From Pseudomonas marginalis (GTDB lineage Bacteria; Pseudomonadota; Gammaproteobacteria; Pseudomonadales; Pseudomonadaceae), in assembly GCF_008692035.1 (NCBI RefSeq), contig NZ_VTFG01000001.1, positions 3,659,501 through 3,723,500 of the forward strand: a DNA stretch of 64,000 nucleotides, written 5' to 3'. Shown here piece after piece: positions 52,351-61,462 of the stretch; the first letter of the stretch is position 1, and each line of letters begins with the position of its first letter. A program made the position numbers and the translations under genes. The notes beneath the pieces are model-generated. The model was given only the letters and a program-made list of their open reading frames with translations. It was not told the origin of the DNA and did not search any database.

Positions 52351-52971
52351 ATGAGAGCCGACCTGGACATCATCCAAGACTGGATCCCCGCCGGCAGCCG
52401 CGTGCTCGACCTGGGCTGCGGCGATGGCGAACTGCTGAGCTGGCTGCGCGACAACAAGCAAGTCACCGGCTACGGCCTGGAAAACGACCCGGACAACATC
52501 GCCCAGTGCGTGGCCAAGGGCATCAACGTGATCGAGCAGGACCTGGACAAGGGCCTGGGCAACTTCGCCAGCAACAGCTTCGATATCGTGGTGATGACCC
52601 AGGCCCTGCAAGCGGTGCACTACCCGGACCGCATCCTCGACGAAATGCTGCGCGTGGGCCGCCAGTGCATCATCACCTTCCCCAACTTCGGGCACTGGCG
52701 CTGCCGCTGGTACCTGGCGACCAAGGGCCGCATGCCGGTCTCGGATTTCCTGCCGTACACCTGGTACAACACGCCGAACATCCACTTCTGCACCTTCGAA
52801 GACTTCGAAGCCCTGTGTGGCGAGCGTGAAGCCAAGGTGATCAACCGCCTGGCCGTCGATCAACAGCATCGTCACGGCTGGGCAAGCAAGCTATGGCCCA
52901 ATCTGTTGGGCGAAATTGGTATCTACCGGGTCAGCAGCCCTGGCCTGACGGATCACAAGATTGCCGTCTAA
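52351..52971 (+). CDS. metW: methionine biosynthesis protein MetW
   Basis: A 206-residue SAM-methyltransferase-like protein. VLDLGCGDGELLSWL is the SAM-binding loop, VVMTQALQAVHYPDRIL motif II and TFPNFGHWRCRWYLATKGRMP, given here in overlapping pieces, a MetW feature. It partners with MetX for homoserine acylation in several bacteria. Gene pair metX-metW is typical for Pseudomonas. Confidence 0.94.
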   Translation: MRADLDIIQDWIPAGSRVLDLGCGDGELLSWLRDNKQVTGYGLENDPDNIAQCVAKGINVIEQDLDKGLGNFASNSFDIVVMTQALQAVHYPDRILDEMLRVGRQCIITFPNFGHWRCRWYLATKGRMPVSDFLPYTWYNTPNIHFCTFEDFEALCGEREAKVINRLAVDQQHRHGWASKLWPNLLGEIGIYRVSSPGLTDHKIAV

Positions 52972-52992
52972 TCATTTTCAAGAGGGACGATC

Positions 52993-53427
52993 ATGAGTCG
53001 CTTGGCTATTTTTCTACTGACTGCATGCCTGGGCGCCAGCGCCATGGCGGCGGACACTATCGACGCTAATCGCAAGAAAGACTTCGGTGATATCACCGTT
53101 CATTACAACACCTTCACCTCCAGCTTCCTGCAGCCGGAAACCGCCCAGAAAGTCGGCGTGGTGCGCAGCAAGGAGAAGGGCTTGATCAATGTGACCGTGA
53201 TCAAGGGCGTAACCCCGGTGGCAGCGCAGGTGACAGGCACCATCAAGGACCTGGGCGGCAAGAGCGAGATCCTGACGTTCAAGCAAATCGACGAGAAAGG
53301 CGGGATCAATTACCTCGCGCCGTACTCCGTGACGCAGCGGGAATACAAGACGTTTACCATCAATGTGGAAACCGGCGGCAAAGCCCATAGCTTCCAATTC
53401 AACCAGGAACTGTTTCCGGCGGAATGA
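52993..53427 (+). CDS. DUF4426 family secreted protein
   Basis: A 144-residue protein with signal peptide (residues 1-20, [16 protein letters not shown]). The mature part is predicted all-beta: [36 protein letters not shown] and [19 protein letters not shown] are the conserved strands. Function is unknown; it sits in the same place between metW and rdgB in P. aeruginosa. Its stop overlaps the start of rdgB (ATGATG). Confidence 0.88.
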   Translation: MSRLAIFLLTACLGASAMAADTIDANRKKDFGDITVHYNTFTSSFLQPETAQKVGVVRSKEKGLINVTVIKGVTPVAAQVTGTIKDLGGKSEILTFKQIDEKGGINYLAPYSVTQREYKTFTINVETGGKAHSFQFNQELFPAE

Positions 53428-54020
53428 TGAACCTTACTCAACTCGTACTGGCCAGCCATAACGCCGGCAAGCTCAAAGAACTCCAGGCCATGCTCGGCGA
53501 GTCCGTGCAACTGCGCTCGATTGGCGAGTTCAGCCAGGTGGAGCCGGAAGAGACCGGCCTGTCGTTCGTCGAGAACGCCATCCTCAAGGCGCGCAATGCC
53601 GCACGGATCTCGGGCCTTCCGGCGCTGGCGGATGACTCTGGCCTGGCGGTGGACTTCCTCGGCGGCGCGCCGGGTATCTATTCGGCGCGTTATGCCGACG
53701 GCAAGGGCGACGCGGCCAACAACGCCAAGTTGCTGGACGCGCTCAAGGACGTGCCGGACGCGATGCGCGGCGCGCAGTTCGTCTGTGTGCTGGCCTTGGT
53801 ACGGCATGCCGATGACCCGCTGCCGATCCTCTGCGAAGGCCTGTGGCACGGGCGCATCCTGCACGCTGCCAGCGGTGAGCACGGTTTTGGCTATGACCCG
53901 TTGTTCTGGGTGCCGGAGCGCAATGTCTCCAGCGCCGAATTGAGCCCGGCCGACAAGAACCAGATCAGCCACCGCGCCCGCGCAATGGATTTGCTGCGCC
54001 AGCGCCTGGGCTTGAAATGA
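53424..54020 (+). CDS. rdgB: XTP/dITP pyrophosphatase
   Basis: A 198-residue Ham1/RdgB enzyme that removes non-standard purine nucleotides (dITP, XTP) from the pool. [18 protein letters not shown] is the substrate-binding opening, [20 protein letters not shown] has the metal-binding acidic residues, and [14 protein letters not shown] and [10 protein letters not shown] are the nucleotide pocket. Two in-frame ATGs stand side by side; either fits. Coupled to hemW by a 4-bp overlap. Confidence 0.96.
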   Translation: MMNLTQLVLASHNAGKLKELQAMLGESVQLRSIGEFSQVEPEETGLSFVENAILKARNAARISGLPALADDSGLAVDFLGGAPGIYSARYADGKGDAANNAKLLDALKDVPDAMRGAQFVCVLALVRHADDPLPILCEGLWHGRILHAASGEHGFGYDPLFWVPERNVSSAELSPADKNQISHRARAMDLLRQRLGLK

Positions 54021-55219
54021 CCCGGAACACCTCCGCGCAGCCGCTGATCCACGGTGGCGCGCAAACACCTCGGGCGGCGCTACCGGTGCTGCCGCCCTTG
54101 GCGCTGTACATCCACATCCCGTGGTGCGTGCGCAAATGCCCTTATTGCGACTTCAACTCCCACACCGCCAGCAAGGTGCTGCCGGAAGAAGAGTATGTGG
54201 ACGCCTTGCTGGCCGACCTCGATCAGGACCTGCACGCGGTGTATGGGCGCGAACTGAGTTCTATCTTCTTCGGCGGCGGCACGCCAAGCCTGTTCAGCGC
54301 TGCGGCGCTGGGCCGATTGCTCAAAGGCGTGGAAGCACGCATCCCGTTTGCCGGTGACATCGAGATCACCCTGGAAGCCAACCCCGGCACGTTCGAGCAA
54401 GAGAAGTTCATCGCCTACCGCGCGCTGGGGATCAACCGGCTGTCCATCGGCATCCAGAGCTTCCAGCAGGCAAAGCTTGAGGCCCTGGGCCGCATCCACA
54501 ACGGCGACGAAGCCGTACGCGCCGCCGGGATGGCGCGCCAGGCCGGATTCGACAACTTCAACCTGGACCTGATGCACGGCCTGCCCGATCAGTCCCTGGA
54601 CGATGCGTTGAGTGACCTGCGCCAGGCTATCGCGCTCAAACCTACACACCTGTCCTGGTACCAGTTGACCCTGGAACCCAACACCGTGTTCTGGAACCAG
54701 CCGCCCGCGCTGCCGGAAGACGATACCCTGTGGGACATCCAGGAAGCGGGCCAGGCGCTGCTGGCCGAGCACGGTTACGCACAATACGAAGTGTCGGCCT
54801 ACGCCCAGCCCGGGCGCCCGGCGCGGCATAACCTCAACTACTGGAGTTTCGGCGACTTTATCGGCATCGGCGCCGGCGCCCACGGCAAGCTCAGCCATCC
54901 GGACGGGCGCATTGTGCGCACCTGGAAGACCCGCGCGCCGAAGGACTACCTCAACCCGGCCAAAAGCTTCCAGGCCGGGGCGAAGGCGCTGACCAACGAA
55001 GAGTTGCCGTTCGAGTTCCTGATGAACGCCCTGCGCCTCACCGAGGGCGTCGACGCCACGCTCTACGCCGAACGCACCGGCCTCGACCTGGCGAGCCTCG
55101 ACGAGGCGCGGCGCGAGGCAGAACAAAGTGGCTTAATGCAGGTCGAACCGTCACGCCTGGCGGCCACCGACCGCGGGCAACTCTTTCTCAATGACCTGTT
55201 GCAGAAGTTTTTGAGCTGA
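54017..55219 (+). CDS. hemW: HemW, radical SAM heme chaperone
   Basis: A 400-residue radical SAM protein. [16 protein letters not shown] provides the iron-sulfur cluster cysteines 37, 41 and 44. [35 protein letters not shown] and [15 protein letters not shown] are typical of the HemN/HemW family. The lack of the HemN-specific extra N-terminal motif and the genome position beside rdgB point to HemW, which delivers heme, rather than oxygen-independent coproporphyrinogen oxidase. ATG overlaps the rdgB stop; the first 30 residues may be an unstructured extension. Confidence 0.93.
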   Translation: MTRNTSAQPLIHGGAQTPRAALPVLPPLALYIHIPWCVRKCPYCDFNSHTASKVLPEEEYVDALLADLDQDLHAVYGRELSSIFFGGGTPSLFSAAALGRLLKGVEARIPFAGDIEITLEANPGTFEQEKFIAYRALGINRLSIGIQSFQQAKLEALGRIHNGDEAVRAAGMARQAGFDNFNLDLMHGLPDQSLDDALSDLRQAIALKPTHLSWYQLTLEPNTVFWNQPPALPEDDTLWDIQEAGQALLAEHGYAQYEVSAYAQPGRPARHNLNYWSFGDFIGIGAGAHGKLSHPDGRIVRTWKTRAPKDYLNPAKSFQAGAKALTNEELPFEFLMNALRLTEGVDATLYAERTGLDLASLDEARREAEQSGLMQVEPSRLAATDRGQLFLNDLLQKFLS

Positions 55220-55237
55220 TCGCTCTAAGGAAATCGA

Positions 55238-55561
55238 ATGGATCTGGTACTCGACCTGCTCGCCACCGTATCCCGCTGGAGCCGCAGCAACCTATCGGAA
55301 ATCTCCCTGGCCCTTGTGGGCTGTTTGCTGGTGCTGTTTGGCGCCGACATCAAGGGCTGGGTCGAAGCACGCCTGGGCAGCGTTGCCGGCGCGTTGCGCG
55401 TACCGTTGATGGCCCTGCTGTGCATGATCGGCAGTGGTGCGGCGCTGATCTATGCGACGCCGTGGATTGTGCGTGGCTTGAGCCAGTTCAATAACTACAG
55501 CCTGGCGCCGGTGCTGGTGGTGGTGCTGGTGTTGATTGGCGTCGTCGCCGATCGCCGCTGA
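55238..55561 (+). CDS. DUF3392 family membrane protein
   Basis: A 107-residue protein with three hydrophobic helices (ISLALVGCLLVLFGADI, VPLMALLCMIGSGAALIYA and LAPVLVVVLVLIGVVAD). This matches DUF3392, short inner-membrane proteins of unknown role. It begins 18 bp after hemW and is probably in the same transcript. A REPIN follows. Confidence 0.8.
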   Translation: MDLVLDLLATVSRWSRSNLSEISLALVGCLLVLFGADIKGWVEARLGSVAGALRVPLMALLCMIGSGAALIYATPWIVRGLSQFNNYSLAPVLVVVLVLIGVVADRR

Positions 55562-55584
55562 CCTCAAATCCAACACAAAACAAC

Positions 55585-55673
55585 TGTGGGAGGGGGCTTA
55601 TCCCCGATAGCTGAGGGTCAGTCGACATCAAAGTGACTGATCCACCGCTATCGGGGGCAAGCCCCCTCCCACA
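55585..55673. repeat. REPIN (GTGGGAGGGGGC family)
   Basis: Arms at 55585-55608 (one change, CTTATCCCCGAT) and 55650-55673; spacer AGCTGAGGGTCAG...ACTGATCCACCGCT extends the pairing. It lies between the convergent DUF3392 and trmB genes. Confidence 0.9.
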
Positions 55674-55701
55674 TTGAATTGCATTTCAAGTCAGTGGCGA
55701 G

Positions 55702-56427
55702 TTACGCCAGCTTCTCGAACTTCAAATCCCAAACCCCATGCCCCAGCCGCTCACCACGCCGCTCGAACTTGGTGATCGGGCGTTCGGCCGGGCGTGGTAC
55801 GCATTTGCCGTCTTGCGCCAGGTTGCGGTAGCCAGGGGCAACGTCCATCACTTCCAGCATGTATTCGGCATAGGGTTCCCAGTCGGTAGCCATATGCAGG
55901 ACACCGCCGACTTTCAGCTTGCTGCGCACCAGTTCCGCGAAGGAAGCCTGGACGATGCGGCGCTTGTGGTGACGGCTCTTGTGCCAAGGGTCCGGGAAAA
56001 ACAGCATCAGGCGGTCGAGGCTGTTGTCGGCGATGCAGCGGTTGAGCACTTCGATCGCGTCGCAGTCATAGACCCGCAGGTTGGTCAGGCCTTGAGTCAG
56101 CACGCCATTAAGCAGCGCACCGACACCTGGGCGGTGGACTTCCACACCGATGAAATCCTGTTCCGGCGAGGCTGCGGCCATTTCCAGCAGGGAGTGACCC
56201 ATGCCGAAACCGATTTCCAGGGAACGCGGGGCCGAACGGCCGAACACCTGGTCATAGTCCACCGGCGCGTCGGCCAGGGGCAGGACGAACAGCGGCGTAC
56301 CTTGCTCCAGGCCCTTTTGCTGGCCCTCGGTCATGCGGCCGGCGCGCATCACAAAACTCTTGATGCGGCGGTGCTTGGACTCGTCGCCTTCTTCCACAGT
56401 GTTCGGCGTTTCGTTTGATTCAGTCAT
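55702..56427 (-). CDS. trmB: tRNA (guanine46-N7)-methyltransferase
   Basis: A 241-residue methyltransferase that makes m7G46 in t[23 protein letters not shown] is the SAM-binding motif, [15 protein letters not shown] the acidic second strand, and [19 protein letters not shown] the catalytic PDPWxKxRHxKRR signature. The ATG at 56427 is preferred to the TTG one codon upstream. It starts 9 bp after thiG, giving thiS-thiG-trmB. Confidence 0.96.
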   Translation of the reverse strand: MTESNETPNTVEEGDESKHRRIKSFVMRAGRMTEGQQKGLEQGTPLFVLPLADAPVDYDQVFGRSAPRSLEIGFGMGHSLLEMAAASPEQDFIGVEVHRPGVGALLNGVLTQGLTNLRVYDCDAIEVLNRCIADNSLDRLMLFFPDPWHKSRHHKRRIVQASFAELVRSKLKVGGVLHMATDWEPYAEYMLEVMDVAPGYRNLAQDGKCVPRPAERPITKFERRGERLGHGVWDLKFEKLA

Positions 56428-56436
56428 CAATGGCTC

Positions 56437-57231
56437 TTACTTGATCAGACCATCCAGCGGCGAAGAGGCGCTGGCGTAGAGTTTTTTTGGCATGCGCCCG
56501 GCGAGGTAGGCCAGGCGGCCGGCGACGATGGCGTGTTTCATGGCTTCGGCCATCAGCACCGGTTGCTGGGCGTGGGCGATGGCCGAGTTCATCAGCACCG
56601 CGTCACAGCCCAGTTCCATGGCGATGGTGGCGTCGGAGGCGGTACCGACACCGGCGTCCACCAAGACCGGGATCTTGGCTTCTTCGAGGATGATCTGCAG
56701 GTTGTACGGATTGCAGATACCCAGCCCGGAACCGATCAGGCCGGCCAGCGGCATCACGGCGATACAGCCGATTTCGGCCAGTTGGCGGGCGATGATCGGG
56801 TCATCGCTGGTGTAGACCATCACGTCAAAACCTTCCTTGACCAGCGTTTCTGCGGCCTTGAGGGTTTCGATCACGTTGGGGAACAGGGTTTTCTGGTCGG
56901 CCAGCACTTCCAGCTTGACCAGGTTGTGGCCGTCGAGCAGTTCACGGGCCAGGCGGCAGGTGCGCACGGCTTCGATGGCGTCGTAGCACCCGGCGGTGTT
57001 CGGCAGGAAGGTGTAGCGATCCGGCGACAGCACGTCGAGCAGGTTCGGCTCGCCTTCGATCTGGCCGAGGTTGGTACGGCGCACGGCGAAGGTCACGATC
57101 TCGGCGCCCGAGGCTTCGATGGCCTGGCGGGTTTCTTCCATGTCGCGGTACTTGCCGGTGCCGACCAGCAGACGGGACTGGTAGGTACGACCGGCCAGGA
57201 CGAAGGGCTTGTCGCTACGAACGATGCTCAT
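56437..57231 (-). CDS. thiG: thiazole synthase
   Basis: A 264-residue TIM-barrel enzyme that builds the thiazole phosphate of thiamine from deoxyxylulose phosphate, glycine imine and sulfur on Thi[18 protein letters not shown] is the opening motif, [17 protein letters not shown] contains the Schiff-base lysine region, and [20 protein letters not shown] with [15 protein letters not shown] the phosphate site. It lies 60 bp after thiS. Confidence 0.97.
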   Translation of the reverse strand: MSIVRSDKPFVLAGRTYQSRLLVGTGKYRDMEETRQAIEASGAEIVTFAVRRTNLGQIEGEPNLLDVLSPDRYTFLPNTAGCYDAIEAVRTCRLARELLDGHNLVKLEVLADQKTLFPNVIETLKAAETLVKEGFDVMVYTSDDPIIARQLAEIGCIAVMPLAGLIGSGLGICNPYNLQIILEEAKIPVLVDAGVGTASDATIAMELGCDAVLMNSAIAHAQQPVLMAEAMKHAIVAGRLAYLAGRMPKKLYASASSPLDGLIK

Positions 57232-57291
57232 GGGAAATCCTCGAAATGGGGTGAGGTTCTGCAGAATCCGGGGCTACATAAAAGCGCGGGA

Positions 57292-57492
57292 CTAGCCGCC
57301 GCCGATGGCGTGGACCACCTCGACCTGGTCACCCTCGGTGAGCGTGGTCTCGGCGTGCTGGCTACGCGGGACGATATCCAGGTTGAGTTCCACTGCGACG
57401 CGACGCCCGGTCAGGTCCAGGCGGGTCAGCAGGGCCGCAACGGTTTCGCCGTCGGGCAGTTCAAGGGATTCGCCGTTCAACTGAATGCGCAT
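57292..57492 (-). CDS. thiS: sulfur carrier protein ThiS
   Basis: A 66-residue ubiquitin-like sulfur carrier. The start is the ATG at 57492 (MRIQLNGESLELPDGETV); a longer frame upstream is not conserved. It ends in the required Gly-Gly(-Gly) tail (VVHAIGGG), whose C-terminus is converted to a thiocarboxylate that donates sulfur to ThiG. Short size and position before thiG make the call secure. Confidence 0.95.
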   Translation of the reverse strand: MRIQLNGESLELPDGETVAALLTRLDLTGRRVAVELNLDIVPRSQHAETTLTEGDQVEVVHAIGGG

Positions 57493-57563
57493 GCCACGGG
57501 CCGCCATCGATTTTAGGGGCCAGCATTCTAGCCCGATTGGCACCTGAAGGTCAGCTCCAAGCG

Positions 57564-57944
57564 TCAAGCGGTCAGTTGCATGCGCCAGGCAGCCAGGCCC
57601 AGGAAGAACCAACCCAGCAGGAACGCCAACCCGCCGAAGGGCGTAATGATGCCGAGTTTGCTGATCCCCGTGGTGGTCAGCACGTACAGGCTGCCGGAGA
57701 ACAGCAGGATACCGACGACAAAGGACACGCCCGCCCACGTCACCAGGCGCCCCGGAATATGCGCCAGCAGCAGCGCCACGCCGAACAGCGCCAGAGTGTG
57801 CACCAACTGATAAGTCACGCCGGTGTGAAAGATCGCCAGGTACTCGGCGCTCAGGCGGCTTTTCAGGCCATGGGCGGCGAACGCACCGAGGGCGACACCG
57901 GTGAAGCCGAAAAAGGCAGCCAGCATCAGAAAGCTACGCAGCAT
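57564..57944 (-). CDS. DUF423 family membrane protein
   Basis: A 126-residue inner-membrane protein with four helices. LMLAAFFGFTGVALGAFAAHGLK is the DUF423 opening (given as two pieces around FTGVALGAFAAHG), followed by YQLVHTLALFGVALLL and FVVGILLFSGSLYVLT and ending GWFFLGLAAWRM. Related to E. coli YgdD; function unknown. It lies upstream of thiS on the same strand with a 71-bp gap and is divergent from mtgA. Confidence 0.88.
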   Translation of the reverse strand: MLRSFLMLAAFFGFTGVALGAFAAHGLKSRLSAEYLAIFHTGVTYQLVHTLALFGVALLLAHIPGRLVTWAGVSFVVGILLFSGSLYVLTTTGISKLGIITPFGGLAFLLGWFFLGLAAWRMQLTA

Positions 57945-58018
57945 GAGGAACTCCAGTCAGACTCATTGGGCAGGGTCTGTATAATGGCCCGCTCAACGGG
58001 TTCGGCCAAGCCATCTCT

Positions 58019-58741
58019 ATGCTGCGTGTCCTCTTCAAACGCCTTCTCACCGTCGTGAAATGGTTTGCCATCGGCAGTGTTCTGCTGGTGCTGCTGTTCC
58101 GTGTCGTCCCGCCGCCCTTCACCGCGCTGATGGTGGAGCGCAAGGTCGAATCCTGGTTCGACGGCGAACCCATTGACCTGCAACGCACCTGGGTGCCGTG
58201 GGACGAGATCTCCGACGACCTGAAAGTGGCGGTGATGGCCGGTGAAGACCAACGTTTCCCGCAGCACTGGGGCTTTGATTTCGGCGCGATCCAGGCGGCG
58301 CTCCTGCACAACGAGCGCGGCGGTTCGATCCGGGGCGCGAGCACGCTGAGCCAGCAGGTGTCGAAAAACCTGTTCCTGTGGGCGGGTCGCAGTTATTTGC
58401 GCAAAGGCCTGGAAGCCTGGTTTACCGGGCTGATCGAGGTGTTCTGGCCCAAGCAGCGGATTCTTGAGGTGTACCTCAACAGCGTGGAATGGGATGAAGG
58501 CGTGTTTGGCGCGGAAGCGGCGGCGCGACATCACTTTGGGGTGAGTGCCAAGGGGTTGTCCCGGCAGCAGGCCAGCTACCTGGCGGCGGTGTTGCCTAAT
58601 CCACGGGTATGGAGTGCCAGCCATCCGACCGCGTATGTGGCGCGGCGGGCAGCCTGGATTCGCCAGCAGATGAGCCAGCTGGGCGGAGAGGGTTACCTGG
58701 TGGAACTGAACAATTCCCGCAAAGCGCCTTGGTCCGACTGA
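58019..58741 (+). CDS. mtgA: monofunctional peptidoglycan glycosyltransferase
   Basis: A 240-residue inner-membrane enzyme that polymerises lipid II into glycan strands. One N-terminal membrane helix (WFAIGSVLLVLLFRVVPP) is followed by a GT51 domain: VMAGEDQRFPQHWGFDF has the catalytic Glu, GASTLSQQVSKNLFLW the second motif, and RILEVYLNSVEWDEGVFGAE the third. No transpeptidase domain is present, separating it from class A PBPs. Confidence 0.95.
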   Translation: MLRVLFKRLLTVVKWFAIGSVLLVLLFRVVPPPFTALMVERKVESWFDGEPIDLQRTWVPWDEISDDLKVAVMAGEDQRFPQHWGFDFGAIQAALLHNERGGSIRGASTLSQQVSKNLFLWAGRSYLRKGLEAWFTGLIEVFWPKQRILEVYLNSVEWDEGVFGAEAAARHHFGVSAKGLSRQQASYLAAVLPNPRVWSASHPTAYVARRAAWIRQQMSQLGGEGYLVELNNSRKAPWSD

Positions 58742-58756
58742 TACAACACAAAACAA

Positions 58757-58785
58757 ATGTGGGAGGGGCTTACCCCCTCCCACAT
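58757..58785. repeat. single REP palindrome between mtgA and rpoH
   Basis: ATGTGGGAGGGG, CTTA centre, CCCCTCCCACAT: one 29-bp palindrome exactly in the 46-bp convergent gap, ending three bases before rpoH ends. Confidence 0.85.
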
Positions 58786-58787
58786 GT

Positions 58788-59642
58788 TCAGGCGGCGATC
58801 GACAACTTCAGCTTGTTCATCGCGCTTTTCTCAAGCTGACGAATGCGCTCGGCCGACACGTTGTACTTCTGCGCCAGGTCGTGCAGCGTGGCTTTTTCTT
58901 CCGCCAGCCAGCGCTGGTAGAGGATGTCACGGCTACGGTCGTCCAGCACTTCCAGCGCTTCGTGCAGGTTGTGGTTGGAGTTGTCGCTCCAGTCGGCGTC
59001 TTCCAGTTGACGCGCCGGGTCGTACCGGTGGTCTTCCAGGTAGTTGGCCGGCGATTGGAAAGCACTGTCGTCGTCCGCTTCGGCGGCCGGGTCGAAGGCC
59101 ATGTCATGGCCGGTCAGGCGGCTTTCCATCTCGCGCACTTCACGGGGCTCCACGCCGAGGCTTTCGGCCACGCGGTGGACTTCCTCGTTGTTCAGCCACG
59201 CCAGGCGTTTTTTCTGGCTGCGCAGGTTGAAGAACAGCTTGCGCTGGGCCTTGGTGGTCGCGACTTTCACGATGCGCCAGTTGCGCAGGATGAACTCGTG
59301 GATTTCCGCCTTGATCCAGTGCACGGCAAACGACACCAGGCGCACGCCCATCTCAGGGTTGAAGCGCTTTACAGCCTTCATCAGGCCGACGTTGCCTTCC
59401 TGGATCAGGTCAGCCTGGGCCAGGCCGTAGCCGCTATAGCTACGGGCGATATGTACGACAAAACGCAGGTGGGCGAGCACCATCTGCCGAGCCGCCCCCA
59501 AATCCTGCTCATAGTAGAGACTCTCGGCCAGTTCACGCTCCTGCTCGGGCGTCAGCAATGGAATGCTGTTGACCGTGTGCACATAGGCTTCCAGGTTCGC
59601 ACCCGGGACCAAGGCATAAGCAGGTTGCAAAGAAGTGGTCAT
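58788..59642 (-). CDS. rpoH: RNA polymerase heat-shock sigma factor RpoH (sigma-32)
   Basis: A 284-residue sigma factor, the same length as in E. coli. The ATG at 59642 ([13 protein letters not shown]) is chosen; the open extension upstream lies in the promoter region. Region 2 shows [20 protein letters not shown] and [20 protein letters not shown]; the RpoH box QRKLFFNLR, specific for this sigma, follows; region 4 ends with [20 protein letters not shown]. It directs chaperone and protease genes in heat or envelope stress. A sigma-E/AlgU-type promoter lies 50-77 bp upstream. Confidence 0.97.
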   Translation of the reverse strand: MTTSLQPAYALVPGANLEAYVHTVNSIPLLTPEQERELAESLYYEQDLGAARQMVLAHLRFVVHIARSYSGYGLAQADLIQEGNVGLMKAVKRFNPEMGVRLVSFAVHWIKAEIHEFILRNWRIVKVATTKAQRKLFFNLRSQKKRLAWLNNEEVHRVAESLGVEPREVREMESRLTGHDMAFDPAAEADDDSAFQSPANYLEDHRYDPARQLEDADWSDNSNHNLHEALEVLDDRSRDILYQRWLAEEKATLHDLAQKYNVSAERIRQLEKSAMNKLKLSIAA

Positions 59643-59691
59643 ACGAAAAAACCTCCGACTCACATAACTCGTGCAGTTCAGCACTGCGAAA

Positions 59692-59719
59692 ATTGACCGG
59701 GAACCGTAGGACAAGTTCC
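59692..59719 (-). promoter_or_regulatory. AlgU (sigma-E)-type promoter of rpoH
   Basis: On the minus strand GGAACTT (59713-59719) and TCAAT (59692-59696) are 16 bp apart, close to the extracytoplasmic-stress sigma consensus GAACTT-N16/17-TCtgA. AlgU control of rpoH is known in P. aeruginosa. Confidence 0.75.
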
Positions 59720-59771
59720 CTAAACCACTGATACGGTCAATACAAACGAAACCACATTACCCTGACATTAA

Positions 59772-60794
59772 CTACTTCGGTGCCAGCTCGCGTAAATGCC
59801 GTGCGACCGCAATCCAGGCACCGATATAACCCAACAATACCGCGCCAAGCAAGAGCGACAGACCATCGGCAACCGGCACCCCGGCCAGGGCAAAATCGCT
59901 GCCGTACAAGCCGGCAAGCCCGACAACCGCGTCGTTCAGCCAGTTCAGGCCGAACGCCAGCACGCCCCAGGACAAAATCCCCGCACCCAGGCCATAAAGC
60001 GCGCCCATGTACAGAAAAGGCCGACGCACATAGCTGTCCGTGCCGCCGACCAGTTTAATCACTTCTATCTCGGTGCGACGGTTTTCAATATGAAGACGAA
60101 TGGTATTACCTATCACCAAAAGTAATGCAGACACCAACAGCACCGTCAGGCCGAACACAAAGCGGTCGCCCAGCTTGAGGATCGCCGCCAGGCGCTCCAC
60201 CCAGACTAGATCAAGTTGCGCCTGTTGCACCTTCGGCATCTCTGCGAGTTTTTGTCGCAGGGCTTCAAGGCCCGCCTTGTCGACTTCATTCGGCGTCACC
60301 AGCACCACGCCCGGCAGCGGGTTCTGCGGCAGCTCTTTCAGCGCCTCGCCCAGGCCGGACTGTTGCTGGAACTCCTCAAGGGCCTGATCGCGGCTGACGT
60401 ACTCGGCGTCCGCGACGCCCGGCATGTTCTTGATATCGTCCCGTAGTGCTTCGCCTTCCTTGGTGCTGGCATCGAGGTTCAGGTACAGGGAAATCTGTGC
60501 CGCACGCTGCCAGGAACCGCCCAGGCGCTCGACATTATTAAGCAGCAGCGACAAGCCCATCGGCAGGCTCAGGGCCACGGCCATCACCAGGCAGGTAAAA
60601 AAGCTGCCGATCGGCTGCTTGCCCAGGCGACGCAGGCTGTCCAGCAGGCTGGCGCGATGGCTTTCGATCCAGGCGCGCAGCAGGGTGCTGAAGTCGGGGC
60701 CATCGTCATCGTCGTGTTTTTTCTTTTTCGGTTGCGGATCGGCCGGTTTCGGCGCCACGCGCTCGGAAACCTTGGGGCTACGTGTTGCACTCAT
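59772..60794 (-). CDS. ftsX: cell division protein FtsX
   Basis: A 340-residue membrane protein acting with FtsE at the division septum to activate peptidoglycan hydrolases. A charged cytoplasmic N-terminus of about 60 residues (with KKKKHDDDDG) precedes helix 1 (FTCLVMAVALSLPMGLSLLL), a periplasmic domain of about 140 residues, and three more helices (FGLTVLLVSALLLVIGNTI, MGALYGLGAGILSWGVLAF and LLLGAVLLGYIGAWIAVARH). It overlaps ftsE by 4 bp and is the last gene of ftsY-ftsE-ftsX. Confidence 0.95.
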   Translation of the reverse strand: MSATRSPKVSERVAPKPADPQPKKKKHDDDDGPDFSTLLRAWIESHRASLLDSLRRLGKQPIGSFFTCLVMAVALSLPMGLSLLLNNVERLGGSWQRAAQISLYLNLDASTKEGEALRDDIKNMPGVADAEYVSRDQALEEFQQQSGLGEALKELPQNPLPGVVLVTPNEVDKAGLEALRQKLAEMPKVQQAQLDLVWVERLAAILKLGDRFVFGLTVLLVSALLLVIGNTIRLHIENRRTEIEVIKLVGGTDSYVRRPFLYMGALYGLGAGILSWGVLAFGLNWLNDAVVGLAGLYGSDFALAGVPVADGLSLLLGAVLLGYIGAWIAVARHLRELAPK

Positions 60795-61462
60795 ACGCCA
60801 GCCTCCCCGTCACCGATCAGGCGACCGCGTTGCAGGGTCAGCATGCGATGGCGCATACGGGCGATCAGCGCCAGGTCATGGCTGGCGATCAGTACGCTGG
60901 TGCCCAGACGATTGATGTCTTCGAATACCCCCATGATCTCGGCCGCCAGGCGCGGGTCGAGGTTACCGGTGGGTTCGTCCGCCAGCAGCAAGGCCGGGCG
61001 GTGAACGATGGCGCGGGCAATGCCGACGCGCTGTTGCTGGCCGGTGGACAGGTCGCCGGGATAGAGGTCGGTCTTGTCCGACAGCGCCACGCGCTCCAGG
61101 GCCGAATCCACACGCTTGACGATTTCGGCCTTGGACAGCCCAAGAATCTGCAACGGCAGGGCAATGTTGTTGAACACCGTGCGATCGAACAGCAACTGGT
61201 GGTTCTGGAACACCACGCCGATCTGGCGGCGCAGGAACGGGATCTGCGCATTGCTGATGGTAGCCAGGTCCTGGCCCGCCAGCAGCAACTTGCCCGTGGT
61301 CGGGCGTTCCATGGCCAGCAGCAGGCGCAACAGCGTACTTTTGCCGGCCCCCGAGTGACCGGTGACAAACAAGAACTCGCCGCGGCGCACTCGAAAGCTC
61401 AGCTCATGCAAGCCCACATGCCCGTTGGCATAGCGTTTACCGACCTGTTCGAATCGAATCAT
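60791..61462 (-). CDS. ftsE: cell division ATP-binding protein FtsE
   Basis: A 223-residue ABC ATPase. MIRFEQVGKRYANGHVGL is the FtsE opening, GHSGAGKSTLLRLL the Walker A, DLSTGQQQRVGIARAI the signature loop (Thr-Gly in place of Ser-Gly-Gly is notable), and ALLLADEPTGNLD Walker B. Overlaps of 4 bp with both ftsY and ftsX show tight coupling. Confidence 0.96.
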   Translation of the reverse strand: MIRFEQVGKRYANGHVGLHELSFRVRRGEFLFVTGHSGAGKSTLLRLLLAMERPTTGKLLLAGQDLATISNAQIPFLRRQIGVVFQNHQLLFDRTVFNNIALPLQILGLSKAEIVKRVDSALERVALSDKTDLYPGDLSTGQQQRVGIARAIVHRPALLLADEPTGNLDPRLAAEIMGVFEDINRLGTSVLIASHDLALIARMRHRMLTLQRGRLIGDGEAGV

